Source of the DNA: Ferruginibacter sp.
GTDB lineage: Bacteria; Bacteroidota; Bacteroidia; Chitinophagales; Chitinophagaceae
Direction of reading: 5' to 3'
NCBI GenBank assembly: GCA_019638575.1
Contig: JAHBTN010000001.1
Span: 186,001 to 250,000 of the forward strand
DNA length: 64,000 bases
Shown: positions 18,396 to 28,587 of the stretch, piece by piece
Position numbering within the stretch: position 1 is the stretch's first letter
How the letters are laid out: every line of letters starts with the position of its first letter
Position numbers and translations under genes: made by a program
The notes under the pieces: generated by a model
Databases searched by the model: none
The model's input: only the letters and a program-made list of their open reading frames with translations
What the model was told of the DNA's origin: nothing

Positions 18396-19094
18396 ATGTC
18401 AAAATACAAACATCTTTTTTTTGACCTGGACCATACTTTGTGGGATTTTGATGCCAATGCTAAGGAAACACTTGCCGAAGTATATAGTTTTTTTGAGCTT
18501 AACAATAGGATAAACGCAACATTTGAAGATTTTTATCCTACATACCTTTTTCATAATGAAGTGTTATGGAACCGTTACCATCATGGATTGATAACAGCCG
18601 AAGAACTGAAATGGAAACGGATGTGGCGTACTATGTTAGATTTTAAAATTGCCGATGAGGCATTGGCCAGGGATTTGAGCGGTAAATTTTTGGAAATATT
18701 ACCTACAAAAAAATTATTGTTTCCGCATACCATTGAAATATTGAACTACTTAACCGAAAAAAAATACAGCCTTCACCTTATTACCAATGGTTTTGAAAAA
18801 ACACAATGGAATAAAATTAACAACAGCGGCTTAAACGGATATTTTAAAGAAGTAATTACTTCGGAAGGCAGTAATAGTATAAAACCAAAAAAAGAAATTT
18901 TTGATTTTGCCATGCAAAAAGCTAAAGCTTCTTTAGCTGAAAGTATTATGATAGGCGATAACCTTGAAGCCGATATACAAGGCGCTATCAATGCAGGTAT
19001 GGATACTGTTTTTGTAAACCATATACAGGCTGTGCCTACAATTACTCCCACATACACAGTTACCCATCTTAACCAGTTAGAAAGTATTTTTTAA
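18396..19094 (+). CDS. yjjG: YjjG-family pyrimidine nucleotidase (HAD superfamily)
   Basis: The 232-residue HAD hydrolase begins with the catalytic motif FFDLDHTLWDFD (nucleophile Asp10, acid/base Asp12), followed by a helical cap, motif II ITNG, the motif III lysine in SIKPKKEIF and motif IV IGDNLEADI. This set and the DHTLWDFD wording are typical of YjjG, which dephosphorylates non-canonical pyrimidine nucleotides to keep them out of DNA. It faces rny across a shared bidirectional terminator. A related HAD phosphatase is the alternative. Confidence 0.88.
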   Translation: MSKYKHLFFDLDHTLWDFDANAKETLAEVYSFFELNNRINATFEDFYPTYLFHNEVLWNRYHHGLITAEELKWKRMWRTMLDFKIADEALARDLSGKFLEILPTKKLLFPHTIEILNYLTEKKYSLHLITNGFEKTQWNKINNSGLNGYFKEVITSEGSNSIKPKKEIFDFAMQKAKASLAESIMIGDNLEADIQGAINAGMDTVFVNHIQAVPTITPTYTVTHLNQLESIF

Positions 19095-19108
19095 TACCAT
19101 AAAAAACA

Positions 19109-19137
19109 AAACAGGCTCCTTATTAAGGAGCCTGTTT
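19109..19137. terminator. Bidirectional terminator between yjjG and rny
   Basis: AAACAGGCTCCTT (19109-19121) pairs perfectly with AAGGAGCCTGTTT (19125-19137) over a 3-base loop, with A/T tracts on both flanks. It serves both convergent genes. Confidence 0.92.
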
Positions 19138-19154
19138 AATAAAATTTAAACCTT

Positions 19155-20720
19155 TTATCTTGCTACATTAACCGATCTTTTCTCCCTTATTACGGTTACT
19201 TTAATCTGACCGGGGAATGTCATTTCTGTTTGTATTTTCTGTGCAATTTCAAAACTTAGTTTATCACTGTCTCCATCACTAACTTTATCAGCTTCTACTA
19301 TCACTCTTAATTCCCTGCCTGCTTGTATAGCATAGGCTTTTTCTACACCGTTGTAACTCATAGCCAGGTTTTCAAGGTCTTTAATACGCTGAATATACTG
19401 CTGCATTATTTCACGCCTTGCGCCGGGCCTTGCACCGCTTATGGCATCGCATGCCTGTATAATGGGAGAAATAACGTATTGCATTTCTATTTCATCGTGG
19501 TGTGCGCCTATTGCATTTACCACAGCAGGATTTTCTCCATATTTTTCGGCAAGTTTTGCTCCCAGTAAAGCATGGCTCAGTTCTGTTTCTTCATCAGGCA
19601 CTTTACCTATATCATGTAATAAACCGGCTCTTTTAGCCAGTTTTACATTAAGGCCAAGTTCGGTAGCCATTATAGAGCAAAGGTTGGCTGTTTCACGGCT
19701 GTGCATCAATAAATTTTGGCCATAAGAAGAGCGGAATCGCATACGGCCAACCATCCTTATTAATTCTTTATGCAGGCCATGCACTCCCAGTTCCATAGCT
19801 GTTCGTTCGCCTATTTCCATTACCTGGTCATCAATTTGCTTTTTGGTTTTTTCTACCACTTCTTCAATTCGTGCCGGGTGTATACGGCCATCGGCAACCA
19901 GGCGCTGCAGCGATAAACGGGCTACTTCTCTACGCAATGGATCAAATGAAGAAAGTACAATTGCTTCGGGTGTGTCATCAACAATTAAATCTACACCTGT
20001 TGCAGCTTCAATGGCACGTATGTTTCTTCCTTCACGCCCAATAATAGAGCCTTTTATTTCATCGCTTTCTAAATTAAAAACAGTGATGGCATTTTCAATA
20101 GCTGTTTCGGCAGCCGTACGCTGAATAGTTTGTATTACTATTTTACGGGCTTCTTTATTTGCTTTAAGTTTAGCTTCTTCAACAATTTCTTTTTGAATAA
20201 CCAACGCTTTGGTATTGGCTTCCTGCCTTAAACTTTCAATTAATTGCGCTTTGGCATCTTCGGCACTAAGGCCGGCCACTTTTTCCAGGCGGCGAATATG
20301 TTCTTCCTGGTGTTTTTCAAGCTCGGTACGCTTGTTGTTTACTATTTCAATCTGGCGATTGAGGTTTTCCTTGATGGCTTCGTTTTCCTTGATATGTTTT
20401 TCAAGGTTCTGGTCTTTTTGATTGAGGGATTGCTCTTTTTGCTTGATACGGTTTTCGCTGTCGGCTAATTTTTGATTGCGCTGCATTACATCCTTGTCAT
20501 GATCGGCCTTAAGTTGAACGAATTTTTCTTTCGCTTCTAAAAGCTTTTCTTTCTTAAGATTTTCGGCTTGTAACTGCCCGTCAGCAATTATTTTTTGAGA
20601 TTGTAGCTCTGCCTCTTCAATTTTCTTTTTTGTGTTTTTGGCAAATACCAGTTTACCCAGTATTACGCCAAGTATCAGCGCAACTGCGCCAATGATAATG
20701 TAAATTATTATCGGTTCCAT
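19155..20720 (-). CDS. rny: Ribonuclease Y
   Basis: The 521-residue membrane-anchored endoribonuclease starts RNA decay. An N-terminal span (residues about 3-25, [19 protein letters not shown]) is followed by a long coiled coil rich in Glu, Lys and Gln to about 190, a KH RNA-binding domain ([15 protein letters not shown]) and an HD domain (LLHDIGKV) that holds the metal-dependent catalytic site. Length and order match RNase Y. The ATG is preceded by a 315-base region with no gene. It is convergent with yjjG. Confidence 0.96.
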   Translation of the reverse strand: MEPIIIYIIIGAVALILGVILGKLVFAKNTKKKIEEAELQSQKIIADGQLQAENLKKEKLLEAKEKFVQLKADHDKDVMQRNQKLADSENRIKQKEQSLNQKDQNLEKHIKENEAIKENLNRQIEIVNNKRTELEKHQEEHIRRLEKVAGLSAEDAKAQLIESLRQEANTKALVIQKEIVEEAKLKANKEARKIVIQTIQRTAAETAIENAITVFNLESDEIKGSIIGREGRNIRAIEAATGVDLIVDDTPEAIVLSSFDPLRREVARLSLQRLVADGRIHPARIEEVVEKTKKQIDDQVMEIGERTAMELGVHGLHKELIRMVGRMRFRSSYGQNLLMHSRETANLCSIMATELGLNVKLAKRAGLLHDIGKVPDEETELSHALLGAKLAEKYGENPAVVNAIGAHHDEIEMQYVISPIIQACDAISGARPGARREIMQQYIQRIKDLENLAMSYNGVEKAYAIQAGRELRVIVEADKVSDGDSDKLSFEIAQKIQTEMTFPGQIKVTVIREKRSVNVAR

Positions 20721-21035
20721 TAAATGTTTCTGTTTTAAATCGGTTCAAAATCATATTCATTTCTCTTTTACCATACCCTTTTACTGATTTAGGATACCCG
20801 GTTAAGATATTTAATTTACGAAGATAAGTAATTTGTTGGTAAAAAATATTTGCCTGTAAGTTATCAGATGAATTGATTGGCAGGCTTTTAAAAAAGCGTG
20901 ACCGGCAGTTAAAGATGGTGTTTTTTTAATATAGAAATGATACAATAGGAATATTAAACAAATAACGGGTAGCCTTTTTCGGGAGAAGAGGTTACGCTAT
21001 TATTTACATTTGAGATAATAGAGAAGTATGCTGTA
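20721..21035. other. Gene-free stretch upstream of rny
   Basis: About 315 AT-rich bases. No ORF of credible composition, tRNA or exact TAnnTTTG promoter was seen. Near 20967-20993 a weak hairpin can form between GTAGCC and GGTTAC, of no clear meaning. Confidence 0.4.
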
Positions 21036-21338
21036 TCAATAAACTCTATGTTCCAAAAAATGGGCAACTTCCAATACAAGGTTATTTTTTAATGAGTTAT
21101 TTTTCCTTTGCTGCGGATAAATGCTAACTCCATTAAAAATATTGTAGTGCAGGGTTAAAAACTGCCCACGGTATTGAAAATCCCAATCAAGGGTTTCTGC
21201 ATCATCTACCTGGTTAAGGAATTTTACTTTTAGGTCTTTAGCCAGTGTGTTGGCAATGGCATAAAATTTAGAAATGCCGCAGTTATCATCTATAACGGCT
21301 TCGGTACTGCCGTTATATGTTTTTAGTTCGTAACTCAT
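21036..21338 (-). CDS. Hypothetical protein, 100 residues
   Basis: I do not recognise this small soluble protein. It begins MSYELKTYNGSTEAVIDD and has alternating polar and hydrophobic residues with a Trp-Asp-Phe core (LDWDFQYRGQFLTLHYNI), consistent with a small alpha/beta fold. No signal peptide, membrane span or cysteine pair is present. It is 47 bases downstream of a small lipoprotein gene on the same strand, so the two may be co-transcribed. Codon use looks like that of its neighbours. Confidence 0.6.
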   Translation of the reverse strand: MSYELKTYNGSTEAVIDDNCGISKFYAIANTLAKDLKVKFLNQVDDAETLDWDFQYRGQFLTLHYNIFNGVSIYPQQRKNNSLKNNLVLEVAHFLEHRVY

Positions 21339-21385
21339 AGTATGGATTTTTAGTTAGGATATTTCTTTAATTGAATTTATTTTTT

Positions 21386-21580
21386 TTACCTGCCGCCCCG
21401 CCACTTTGCTTTACTGGCCTGTTTCATCGCTTTTTGATCGCCATTTAATAATTTTTCGGCCCCCACATTTCGGCCATCGCTGGGGCAGCCTAATTTTTCT
21501 TTTTTTCTAAAAATATTTGTTATAAAACAGCCGCTTAATAAAAAGGCAGCCATTGTAACACCTATGATTATTTTTTTCAT
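21386..21580 (-). CDS. Small lipoprotein, 64 residues
   Basis: The product begins with a lipoprotein signal (MKKIIIGVTMAAFLLSGC) and the lipobox LSGC at 15-18. After a basic stretch (FRKKEKLG) it carries CPSDGRNVGAEKLLNG and a Lys/Ala-rich tail ending in RGGR. Bacteroidota genomes often encode such short lipoproteins with a single extra cysteine after the lipobox, with no known function. It should be anchored in the outer or inner membrane facing the periplasm. It is probably real because of the clean signal and normal codon use. Confidence 0.65.
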   Translation of the reverse strand: MKKIIIGVTMAAFLLSGCFITNIFRKKEKLGCPSDGRNVGAEKLLNGDQKAMKQASKAKWRGGR

Positions 21581-21722
21581 GTAATAAAGATAATATTTTA
21601 GTACACTTTAAAAAAAGTTAAATAGTATTACCGCAGATGAACGGAGCGTCGCCAATCATGCCCCATCAAGGTTCAAATGCCGGTTCAATAAAAATAAAAG
21701 ACCACACCCACTTTAAAAAAAA

Positions 21723-22241
21723 CTATTCAGGTGCAAACCAACTGCTGTACATCACATAATTATCGGCTATTCTTTTTATTTCGCCGCTCACCATTTCTTC
21801 GCTTATGTCTTTTACTTTTTTTGCCGGTATGCCTGCGTACACACTGCCCGGTTCAATCTTAGTATTTGCAAGCACAACCGCCCCGGCCCCTATGATAGTA
21901 TTGCTGCCCACTACGGCATTATCCATTACTATGGCGCCCATTCCTATAAGTACGTTGTCATGTATAACGCAGCCATGTACAATTGCATTGTGTCCGATGC
22001 TTACATTATTTCCAATAGTGGTGGCGGCCTTTTCGTAAGTGCAGTGTATTATTGCGCCATCCTGCACATTTACCTTATTACCCATTCGTATAAAGTTTAC
22101 ATCGCCTCTTAGCACTGCATTAAACCAAATACTACAATCATTACCCATTTGTACATCGCCAACGATAGTGGCATTGGGTGCAATAAAACAGTTTTTACCA
22201 AATATTGGTTGTACGCCCTTTACCGGAAGAATTACTGGCAT
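21723..22241 (-). CDS. Gamma-carbonic anhydrase-family hexapeptide protein (YrdA/PaaY-like)
   Basis: The 172-residue left-handed beta-helix protein shows repeated hexapeptide turns (NATIVGDVQMGNDCSIW and onward) and the three metal-ligand histidines at 66, 84 and 89 with the gamma-CA spacing (HCTYE, GHNAIVH). The family includes carbonic anhydrases and enzymes such as PaaY, and many members have no proven activity. It is likely a cytoplasmic trimer with metal bound between subunits. It lies 100 bases before the patatin gene end on the same strand. Confidence 0.9.
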   Translation of the reverse strand: MPVILPVKGVQPIFGKNCFIAPNATIVGDVQMGNDCSIWFNAVLRGDVNFIRMGNKVNVQDGAIIHCTYEKAATTIGNNVSIGHNAIVHGCVIHDNVLIGMGAIVMDNAVVGSNTIIGAGAVVLANTKIEPGSVYAGIPAKKVKDISEEMVSGEIKRIADNYVMYSSWFAPE

Positions 22242-22341
22242 AATTTTTTAGTCTTATCCTTCCTATTTACTTGATGAAGGATTATTTTTAAGGTGATAGT
22301 TTTAGTTTATAAAGTCAATAAAAAAAATACTGTTGTACAAA

Positions 22342-24567
22342 TTAAAAAGGTATTCCAAAGAGTACATAGGATTGAATTTTTTTACTTTGGTCGCAATACA
22401 TAGCGCTTAACTCCAATGGCCCAATAGGTGTTTTATATGCAAAGGTTAATGAATAGCCCGTTAATGCCGTGGCACTGGATGTACTTATTTGTGGTGCGGC
22501 AAAATCTTTTATCAACCCGTTTATACGGCCAATAATAAATACATTATTAACGGGGTTATACCTTAGCCCCAATTGTAAAGCCAATACACTTCCCGAATTA
22601 ACTGTGGCTTCCTGCAGGCCTGCAAATTTAACCTGGTTTCGAAAGTTGCCATTAATACCGCCTATATAAAAATTATTAAGCACATTGGGCTTATCGGTAA
22701 AATTTATCCCTGCCTGCAACTCCGAAAAAAAAGTAAACCGTTTATTAATTTTTGAAAATAAAGTTCCATCAAATTTAAAACTGGTGAAATTATCAAAACT
22801 TAATGTTGATGGTATTACAGGAACACCGTTTGTATATTGGGTTAAGTTGGGCTTTTGGTTGTACACCTGTGCCAGTTCTGTATTTATTTTAAAGCCTTTG
22901 GTTGGATAAAATATTTGGTTGAGGTTATTATATTTTAAGTATAGATAACTTTTAAAATTACTAAAGCCACCTTTTACCTCAGATATGGCATTTATTGATG
23001 GCGTGTATCTAATATATTCAAATGCGGTGCCTACGCCGGTAGTAAATTTATTACTACCACTGTTTTGAAAATTAAGGTAGGTTTTATAATAGTTTTGTTT
23101 GTATGCTCCATTCAATTTAAAATTATTGTAAGCATCAATAGATTGGTTATCGAGCCTGAAGCCTGTTAAGAAAGCTACATTTTTAATACGGCCAAGGTAT
23201 TGAAAATGCTCAGCTTCTAATTGCAAACTTTCGCCTAACGAAACCGATACCATGCTACGGGAATTGGGCAACAAAAAATCACGGGAGGTTAAATTTAGGT
23301 TTACATTAATGCCCCTGAATCTTGTGTAATAAAGGCCCGCCTTTATATATGTGTTAGGGTTTTCTTCTACAGTAAAAATTATTTTGGCCGTATCTTTTGC
23401 TATTGGCAAAAGCGAATACGAAATACTGGCATAATACCTTGAGCCATAAGCACGCCTTATTTTTTTATTTATAAGAGCAGCAGTATAAGCTTTGTAGTCA
23501 TAAAAATCCATCAGGTGTATAAAAAAGGGCATGGTGGTTTTTTTAAGGCCATTTACTTCATAGCTTGTAATAAAAACCGAAGAAGCTTTTACCGGTTCAT
23601 TTTTGGTAGAGGTAACATTAGTTAAAGCATTTATACTATCTGCCAGTTTTTTAAAAATGGGATAAAATTCTCTGCCTTTTAATAACCCTGTATCCATAAT
23701 TTCTTTTGCACTTCCAAAACTGGCCGTGTTGTATTCCTCCATTGGCATGTGTATATAAATATTTGTAAGCGGTAGTTCTTCTTTAAAGTCGCCGGCTTCC
23801 CTGTAAAATGCCATTTGTAATAAAACATCAACGGGGTTTTTTATTTTGTCAATTTTAGAAAGGCCATTGGTTACATTGCTGCCAATTACAATATCGGCAC
23901 CCATTTCCTTTACGTTTTTAACCGGGAAATTTCTTACCAGCCCGCCATCCACTAATTTTTTCCCGTCCCGTGTTACGGCCGAAAATACTGAAGGGATAGC
24001 CATAGTTGCCCGCAGTGCAGTAATAAGATTGCCGGTATCTAGTACAACCAGGTCGCCGGTTTCAAGATCGGTGGCCATACATTTAAAGGGTATTGGCAAG
24101 CTATCAAAATTGCGGATATTATATACCGGGAAAAACAATTCCGAAAATTTAAGGTTAAGTTCCTGCCCGGTTATAAGGCCTGTTTGCAGTTTAATTTTAT
24201 TTTTTATTATTGGTAATTCAATTGCAAAACGGCTGTACTGTTCTTTTTCTTCCATTGATAAAGTTTGTAATGGAATATTATTTGAAAACAATACATCAAA
24301 ATCAATATTCTTTCTTAAATTTTCTATATCGGCACCACTATAACCTGTTGCATATAATGCACCTACAATAGCTCCCATACTGGTACCGGTAATATAATCA
24401 ATCTTTAAGCCTGCACTGTCGATGGCTTTTAAGATACCAATATGTGCAAGCCCTTTTGCGCCGCCACCGCTAAGTGTAAGGCCTATTTTTGGCCGATGTA
24501 CATTTTCCTGTGCAGCTATGGTCAGGTATAAAAAAGTAAAACAAAAAAGGGTAACAAAGATTTTCAT
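22342..24567 (-). CDS. Patatin-like phospholipase with C-terminal outer-membrane barrel (PlpD-like)
   Basis: From the ATG chosen here the product has 741 residues; a GTG three codons earlier is possible. It has a signal peptide (MKIFVTLFCFTFLYLTIAAQ), then a patatin domain with oxyanion loop SGGGAKGLAHIG, nucleophile Ser63 in GTSMG and catalytic Asp207 in DGG. A POTRA-like link (residues about 320-400) and a barrel of about 330 residues follow, ending in VLFGIPF. This is the layout of type Vd (PlpD-like) proteins. The substrate is presumably phospholipid; whether the patatin part faces the periplasm or the cell surface cannot be told. Confidence 0.88.
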   Translation of the reverse strand: MKIFVTLFCFTFLYLTIAAQENVHRPKIGLTLSGGGAKGLAHIGILKAIDSAGLKIDYITGTSMGAIVGALYATGYSGADIENLRKNIDFDVLFSNNIPLQTLSMEEKEQYSRFAIELPIIKNKIKLQTGLITGQELNLKFSELFFPVYNIRNFDSLPIPFKCMATDLETGDLVVLDTGNLITALRATMAIPSVFSAVTRDGKKLVDGGLVRNFPVKNVKEMGADIVIGSNVTNGLSKIDKIKNPVDVLLQMAFYREAGDFKEELPLTNIYIHMPMEEYNTASFGSAKEIMDTGLLKGREFYPIFKKLADSINALTNVTSTKNEPVKASSVFITSYEVNGLKKTTMPFFIHLMDFYDYKAYTAALINKKIRRAYGSRYYASISYSLLPIAKDTAKIIFTVEENPNTYIKAGLYYTRFRGINVNLNLTSRDFLLPNSRSMVSVSLGESLQLEAEHFQYLGRIKNVAFLTGFRLDNQSIDAYNNFKLNGAYKQNYYKTYLNFQNSGSNKFTTGVGTAFEYIRYTPSINAISEVKGGFSNFKSYLYLKYNNLNQIFYPTKGFKINTELAQVYNQKPNLTQYTNGVPVIPSTLSFDNFTSFKFDGTLFSKINKRFTFFSELQAGINFTDKPNVLNNFYIGGINGNFRNQVKFAGLQEATVNSGSVLALQLGLRYNPVNNVFIIGRINGLIKDFAAPQISTSSATALTGYSLTFAYKTPIGPLELSAMYCDQSKKIQSYVLFGIPF

Positions 24568-24803
24568 TAATTGCACTATTGATATATTTCAGGTGTTGCA
24601 ACCTGGCTAAAATTACGAACTATAATTTTTACGCTTTGTTGATAAAAGTTAATAATTAGTTGTAACAATGATAGCTGGCCTTTGGCACAAGTTATATAAT
24701 TTATAAAGATGCTGAGTTAGTACCACAAATAAAACAGCATGGCTGCCTAATTAAAAACTACTGGTAAGTAAAGATTAGTTTATTTTGCATTATTAAAAAC
24801 AAT

Positions 24804-26003
24804 ATGACCAACCGCCAGCTTTTTTTAAATCATGTGGGGCAAACATCAGCATCGCCTCTTTGCCTTGAAATAGTAAAAGCCCAGGGCAGTAAGTTATACG
24901 ATGCACAGGGAAATGAATTTATAGATTTAATAGGCGGCATCAGTGTTTGCAATGTAGGGCATTGTCATCCTGCAGTTACAGCAGCAATAAAAAAACAACT
25001 GGATAATTACCTGCACATTATGGTGTATGGCGAGTTAGTGGAAACCCCACAGGTAGAATATGCAACATTATTAACAGCTAATTTGCCAGCAACACTCAAT
25101 TCGGTTTTTTATACTGCATCGGGCAGCGAAGCTACCGAAGGAGCTATGAAGCTGGCCAAGCGGTTTACCAATCGCACACAAATAATTTCTTTTAAAAATT
25201 CGTACCACGGCAGTACACAAGGCGCTTTAAGTGTTATGGGCAGCGAATACTGGCAACAGGCTTTCAGGCCTTTACTGCCAGATGTGCTGCAACTTAATTA
25301 TAACTCATTTGATGATTTGGAAAATATTTCGGAACGTACTGCCTGTGTTATTGCAGAAACTGTACAGGCCGAAGCTGGTGTTATTGCACCCAATAACGAA
25401 TGGCTTAAAGCTTTGAGAAAAAAATGCAACGAGTATGGAGCCTTATTGGTGCTGGATGAAATACAATGTGGCTTTGGAAGAAATGGCACCCTTTGGGCAT
25501 TTGAACAATTTGGTGTAGTACCCGATATACTTTTGCTGGGCAAGGCTCTTGGCGGTGGCATGCCATTGGGCGCATTTGTTGCTGATAAAAAAATAATGGA
25601 TGTGCTTACATACAATCCTGTGCTGGGTCATATAAATACTTTTGGAGGCCATCCTGTATGTTGCGCTGCAGGCTTGGCAGCTTTTAATGTATTGCTAAAT
25701 GATAAACTTATTGATGGAGTTACAAAAAGTGAAAATCTTTTTTTATCGCAATTAAAACATTCAAAAATAAAAGCAGTAAGAAGCCTGGGATTGATGATGG
25801 CTATAGAATTTGAAAGTTATGATATAAATAAAAAAGTAATTGACATGCTGACTGATGTTAAAAATAATAGTGGCATTGGTGTTTTTACCGATTGGTTTTT
25901 ATTTGCCCCCAACTGCCTTCGGATTGTTCCTCCACTTACAATATCAAATAATGAAATAAACACAGCCTGTGAAAAGATAATTACAGTACTGGATTCATTT
26001 TGA
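24804..26003 (+). CDS. Class III pyridoxal-phosphate aminotransferase
   Basis: The 399-residue enzyme has the class III fold: SGSEATEGAMKLA (phosphate-binding loop, 106-118), the Asp218 pyridine-nitrogen contact in LVLDEIQCGFGR and the Schiff-base Lys247 in LLLGKALGGGMPLGAF. The family includes acetylornithine, ornithine and other omega-aminotransferases; arginine genes are not nearby, so the substrate cannot be set. TTATTTTG at 24780-24787 is a one-mismatch promoter element 17 bases before the ATG. The gene stands alone between minus-strand genes. Confidence 0.85.
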   Translation: MTNRQLFLNHVGQTSASPLCLEIVKAQGSKLYDAQGNEFIDLIGGISVCNVGHCHPAVTAAIKKQLDNYLHIMVYGELVETPQVEYATLLTANLPATLNSVFYTASGSEATEGAMKLAKRFTNRTQIISFKNSYHGSTQGALSVMGSEYWQQAFRPLLPDVLQLNYNSFDDLENISERTACVIAETVQAEAGVIAPNNEWLKALRKKCNEYGALLVLDEIQCGFGRNGTLWAFEQFGVVPDILLLGKALGGGMPLGAFVADKKIMDVLTYNPVLGHINTFGGHPVCCAAGLAAFNVLLNDKLIDGVTKSENLFLSQLKHSKIKAVRSLGLMMAIEFESYDINKKVIDMLTDVKNNSGIGVFTDWFLFAPNCLRIVPPLTISNNEINTACEKIITVLDSF

Positions 26004-26372
26004 TTTTATTATTTAAGATTAAATAATGTAAAATACTTGGCATATAATTAAAATTATATAACACCAGTTATTTTTGTAGCTATAATACTACAAAATAGTT
26101 ATGCCTAATACTACCGGATTATGGATAATGATTAAATAACTTGCAGTTATACAATTATTTGAAAAGATGCGTTGAATTTAACTTCAACTAAATAATAAAT
26201 TATTGTAAGCTATTGAACTATGATAAACCAAAAATATATTAAGACCCCTTTTGCTTAATGAAAAATCTACTTACCTAATTAATCATGTTACATTGAAAAC
26301 TAACATGGAAGTTTTAGATTAACCGGATAAATTTTAAACTTTTTGTTTATAAATTTTCCGGTTTTTCTTTTT
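26004..26372 (+). other. Gene-free stretch with promoter element and hairpin, possible small RNA
   Basis: This 369-base gap is AT-rich. It holds an exact TATTTTTG promoter element at 26069-26076 on the plus strand, a 12-codon ORF starting near 26101 with no support, and at about 26321-26364 an imperfect stem (AACCGG...CCGGTT) followed on the plus strand by a T-rich run. Together they could frame a plus-strand transcript of about 290 bases; the hairpin overlaps the end of the acyl-CoA synthetase gene on the other strand. Confidence 0.35.
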
Positions 26373-28160
26373 TTAACTGTATATACGCTCCACTGCATTT
26401 TTATATTTTTCCATAATCACTTTGCGCTTTAATTTAAGAGTAGGTGTAAGTTCTCCACTGTCAATAGTCCATTCGTAAGGAAGCAGTTCAAATTTTTTAA
26501 CCTGCTCTACATGGTTAAAAGATTGGTTAAACGAATTGATAAGATCTTTGTACAGGTCTAACACTTTGGGATTTTGCACTGCATCTTCGGCAGTGGTAAA
26601 TGGTATGCCTTTGTGCTGCATCCAATCTTTTAAATTTTGCATTGAAGGCACAATTAAAGCACCTACAAATTTTTGTTCGGCGCCAACAACCATCATTTGT
26701 TCTACAAAAGGCGATTCTTTCATTTTATTTTCGATAGGTTGTGGTGCTACATATTTCCCTCCGCTGGTTTTAAACAATTCTTTTTTACGGTCGGTAATTT
26801 TCAAAAATTTTTCATCTTCAAAAACCCCAATATCGCCTGTATGTAACCATCCATCTATGATAGTTTCTGCGGTAAGATCGGGACGTTTATAATATCCCAT
26901 CATAACGCTGGGGCCTTTTACACAAATTTCACCGTCGGCTTCCAGTTTTACCTGTTGCCCTTCTATTACTGGGCCCACGCTACCAAACTTTGTTCCTCCT
27001 TTTACCCTACGGTTAACACTTATAACCGGGCTGTTTTCAGTAGGGCCATATCCTTCGTAAATAGGAATTTTTGCAGCAGTAAAAATTCTAATTAGCCTAA
27101 CCTGGCAGGCAGCGCCACCTGTTACAATAAAATCTATATTACCACCTAATGCTTCACGCCATTTACTAAAAATTAATTTATTGGCTATAGCCAATTGCAC
27201 TTTATACCAAATACTTTGTGGTTTAATATTATCATAAACAGTAGCCAGGCTAACCGACCAATAAAATAACCGCTTTTTAATTCCAGTTAATTCGGCCCCT
27301 TTTGCCATTATTTTTTCGTAAGTTTTTTCCAATAACCTGGGTACTGTTGCAAATAATGTTGGTTTTACTTCTTTTAAATCGTCGGCAATAGTATCAAGGC
27401 TTTGAGCATAATAAATACAAACACCACTACTGATATAAATGTATGAGACCATCCTCTCAAAAATATGATTAAGAGGTAAAAAACTTAATGCCCTGCCGGA
27501 TGGGTTATCAGTAAAAGGGAAACTAATAACTGAATTAACTACATTACTTACAATATTACGATGGCTTAGCATTACTCCTTTAGGCGTACCGGTAGTGCCC
27601 GATGTATAAATTATGGTGGCACAATGTTCTGCTTTTATTCCATCTTTAATGGTTTCCATTAATACCAGTTCTTCTGCTGTTATGTCTTTAATTATTTCTT
27701 CCCAATAAATAGAACCTGGAAACTCGTCGAAACTGTATATATTTTGTAAAGAGGGAACTTTATTTTTTACAGCAAGTACTTTATCCAAAATATCGGCACC
27801 ACTAACAAATACATGCTTTACAGCTGCATCATTAAAGATAAACTCAAGTTCTTTAACATTTGTTGTAGGATATATGGGGCAAAGCGCCACTCCTATCTGC
27901 TGACAAGCCATGTCAAGCATCAGCCATTCGGGCCGGTTTTTTGATATCAACGCAATTTTATCCTGGTGTTCAATTTCCATATCATTGCCGCTAACCCCCA
28001 GTTTTAAAAGGCCGGCACTAAGCTTGTTTACCAATTCTTTTACTTCAAGCGTACTGTAATGTTTCCATTGCCCGTTTTCTCTACCGCATAACATATTACT
28101 TTGCGGAAATTTTTTTAGCCGAAAATCTATGTAATCAAATATTCTGGAATGTTCATTCAT
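26373..28160 (-). CDS. Long-chain acyl-CoA synthetase / AMP-dependent ligase
   Basis: This protein of about 595 residues is an adenylate-forming ligase of the FadD15-like long-chain type. The phosphate-binding motif is IIYTSGTTGTPKGVMLSHR, followed by YGPTEN (A5-like), DGWLHTGDIG (A7-like) and the DRKKELFKTSGGKYV region with the hinge and C-terminal lysine area. It activates fatty acids as acyl-AMP and then acyl-CoA for lipid synthesis or oxidation. The ATG used here is two codons inside a possible TTG start. The small 2TM protein gene lies just upstream with a 29-base gap. Confidence 0.9.
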   Translation of the reverse strand: MNEHSRIFDYIDFRLKKFPQSNMLCGRENGQWKHYSTLEVKELVNKLSAGLLKLGVSGNDMEIEHQDKIALISKNRPEWLMLDMACQQIGVALCPIYPTTNVKELEFIFNDAAVKHVFVSGADILDKVLAVKNKVPSLQNIYSFDEFPGSIYWEEIIKDITAEELVLMETIKDGIKAEHCATIIYTSGTTGTPKGVMLSHRNIVSNVVNSVISFPFTDNPSGRALSFLPLNHIFERMVSYIYISSGVCIYYAQSLDTIADDLKEVKPTLFATVPRLLEKTYEKIMAKGAELTGIKKRLFYWSVSLATVYDNIKPQSIWYKVQLAIANKLIFSKWREALGGNIDFIVTGGAACQVRLIRIFTAAKIPIYEGYGPTENSPVISVNRRVKGGTKFGSVGPVIEGQQVKLEADGEICVKGPSVMMGYYKRPDLTAETIIDGWLHTGDIGVFEDEKFLKITDRKKELFKTSGGKYVAPQPIENKMKESPFVEQMMVVGAEQKFVGALIVPSMQNLKDWMQHKGIPFTTAEDAVQNPKVLDLYKDLINSFNQSFNHVEQVKKFELLPYEWTIDSGELTPTLKLKRKVIMEKYKNAVERIYS

Positions 28161-28188
28161 AAGCAAGTTGTTGGATTGTACAGGATAA

Positions 28189-28464
28189 TTATTTTTGTTG
28201 GTTTTTTAGCTTTTCATATTCTCTTTCAGTTAGAGTGTCTTTATCTGTTTTATACGCTCTTATAAATTTCATTACTAGCCCTATTCCTAAACCAAACATC
28301 ACCCACAGCGGCCATGGTGTTCCATGAAAACCATCACGGCCAGAAGTGAAAAACCATACAGCCCAGCAGATAGCTGATACAACTACAAAACCTACCAGGC
28401 TATCCTGGAAATTAGCTCGGCGTTTGGCAATTTGCCATAATTTTTCATCTCGTTGTTCGTCCAT
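28189..28464 (-). CDS. 2TM-domain protein
   Basis: The 91-residue protein has two hydrophobic helices, about 23-40 (LVGFVVVSAICWAVWFF) and 51-67 (PLWVMFGLGIGLVMKF), separated by a short Gly-rich loop, with charged ends. This matches the bacterial 2TM domain family, often found alone or fused to histidine kinases in Bacteroidota. The function is unknown. It lies 29 bases upstream of the acyl-CoA synthetase start, so the two may be co-transcribed. Confidence 0.75.
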   Translation of the reverse strand: MDEQRDEKLWQIAKRRANFQDSLVGFVVVSAICWAVWFFTSGRDGFHGTPWPLWVMFGLGIGLVMKFIRAYKTDKDTLTEREYEKLKNQQK

Positions 28465-28587
28465 AATTTAAAAGTTTAAAAACAAGATAATGAAAAATAA
28501 GCATTTGGCATGCGTGCGGCATAGTTATTTAATACAGGCTATGTATTTGAAATTAGGGAAATAAAAAATGAATTGCTTTAGAGCATA

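Noticed and set aside
20960-21000. A weak hairpin upstream of rny, possible small RNA or attenuator
   Set aside because: The stem has only six pairs with one wobble and a 15-base loop; there is no terminator tail or promoter.
23846-24343. A 165-codon plus-strand frame opposite the patatin domain
   Set aside because: It is antisense to the conserved GTSMG and DGG region and looks like a chance frame.
26101-26139. A 12-codon ORF after the promoter element at 26069
   Set aside because: It is too short and lacks a signal or any conserved composition, so it is not called as a gene.
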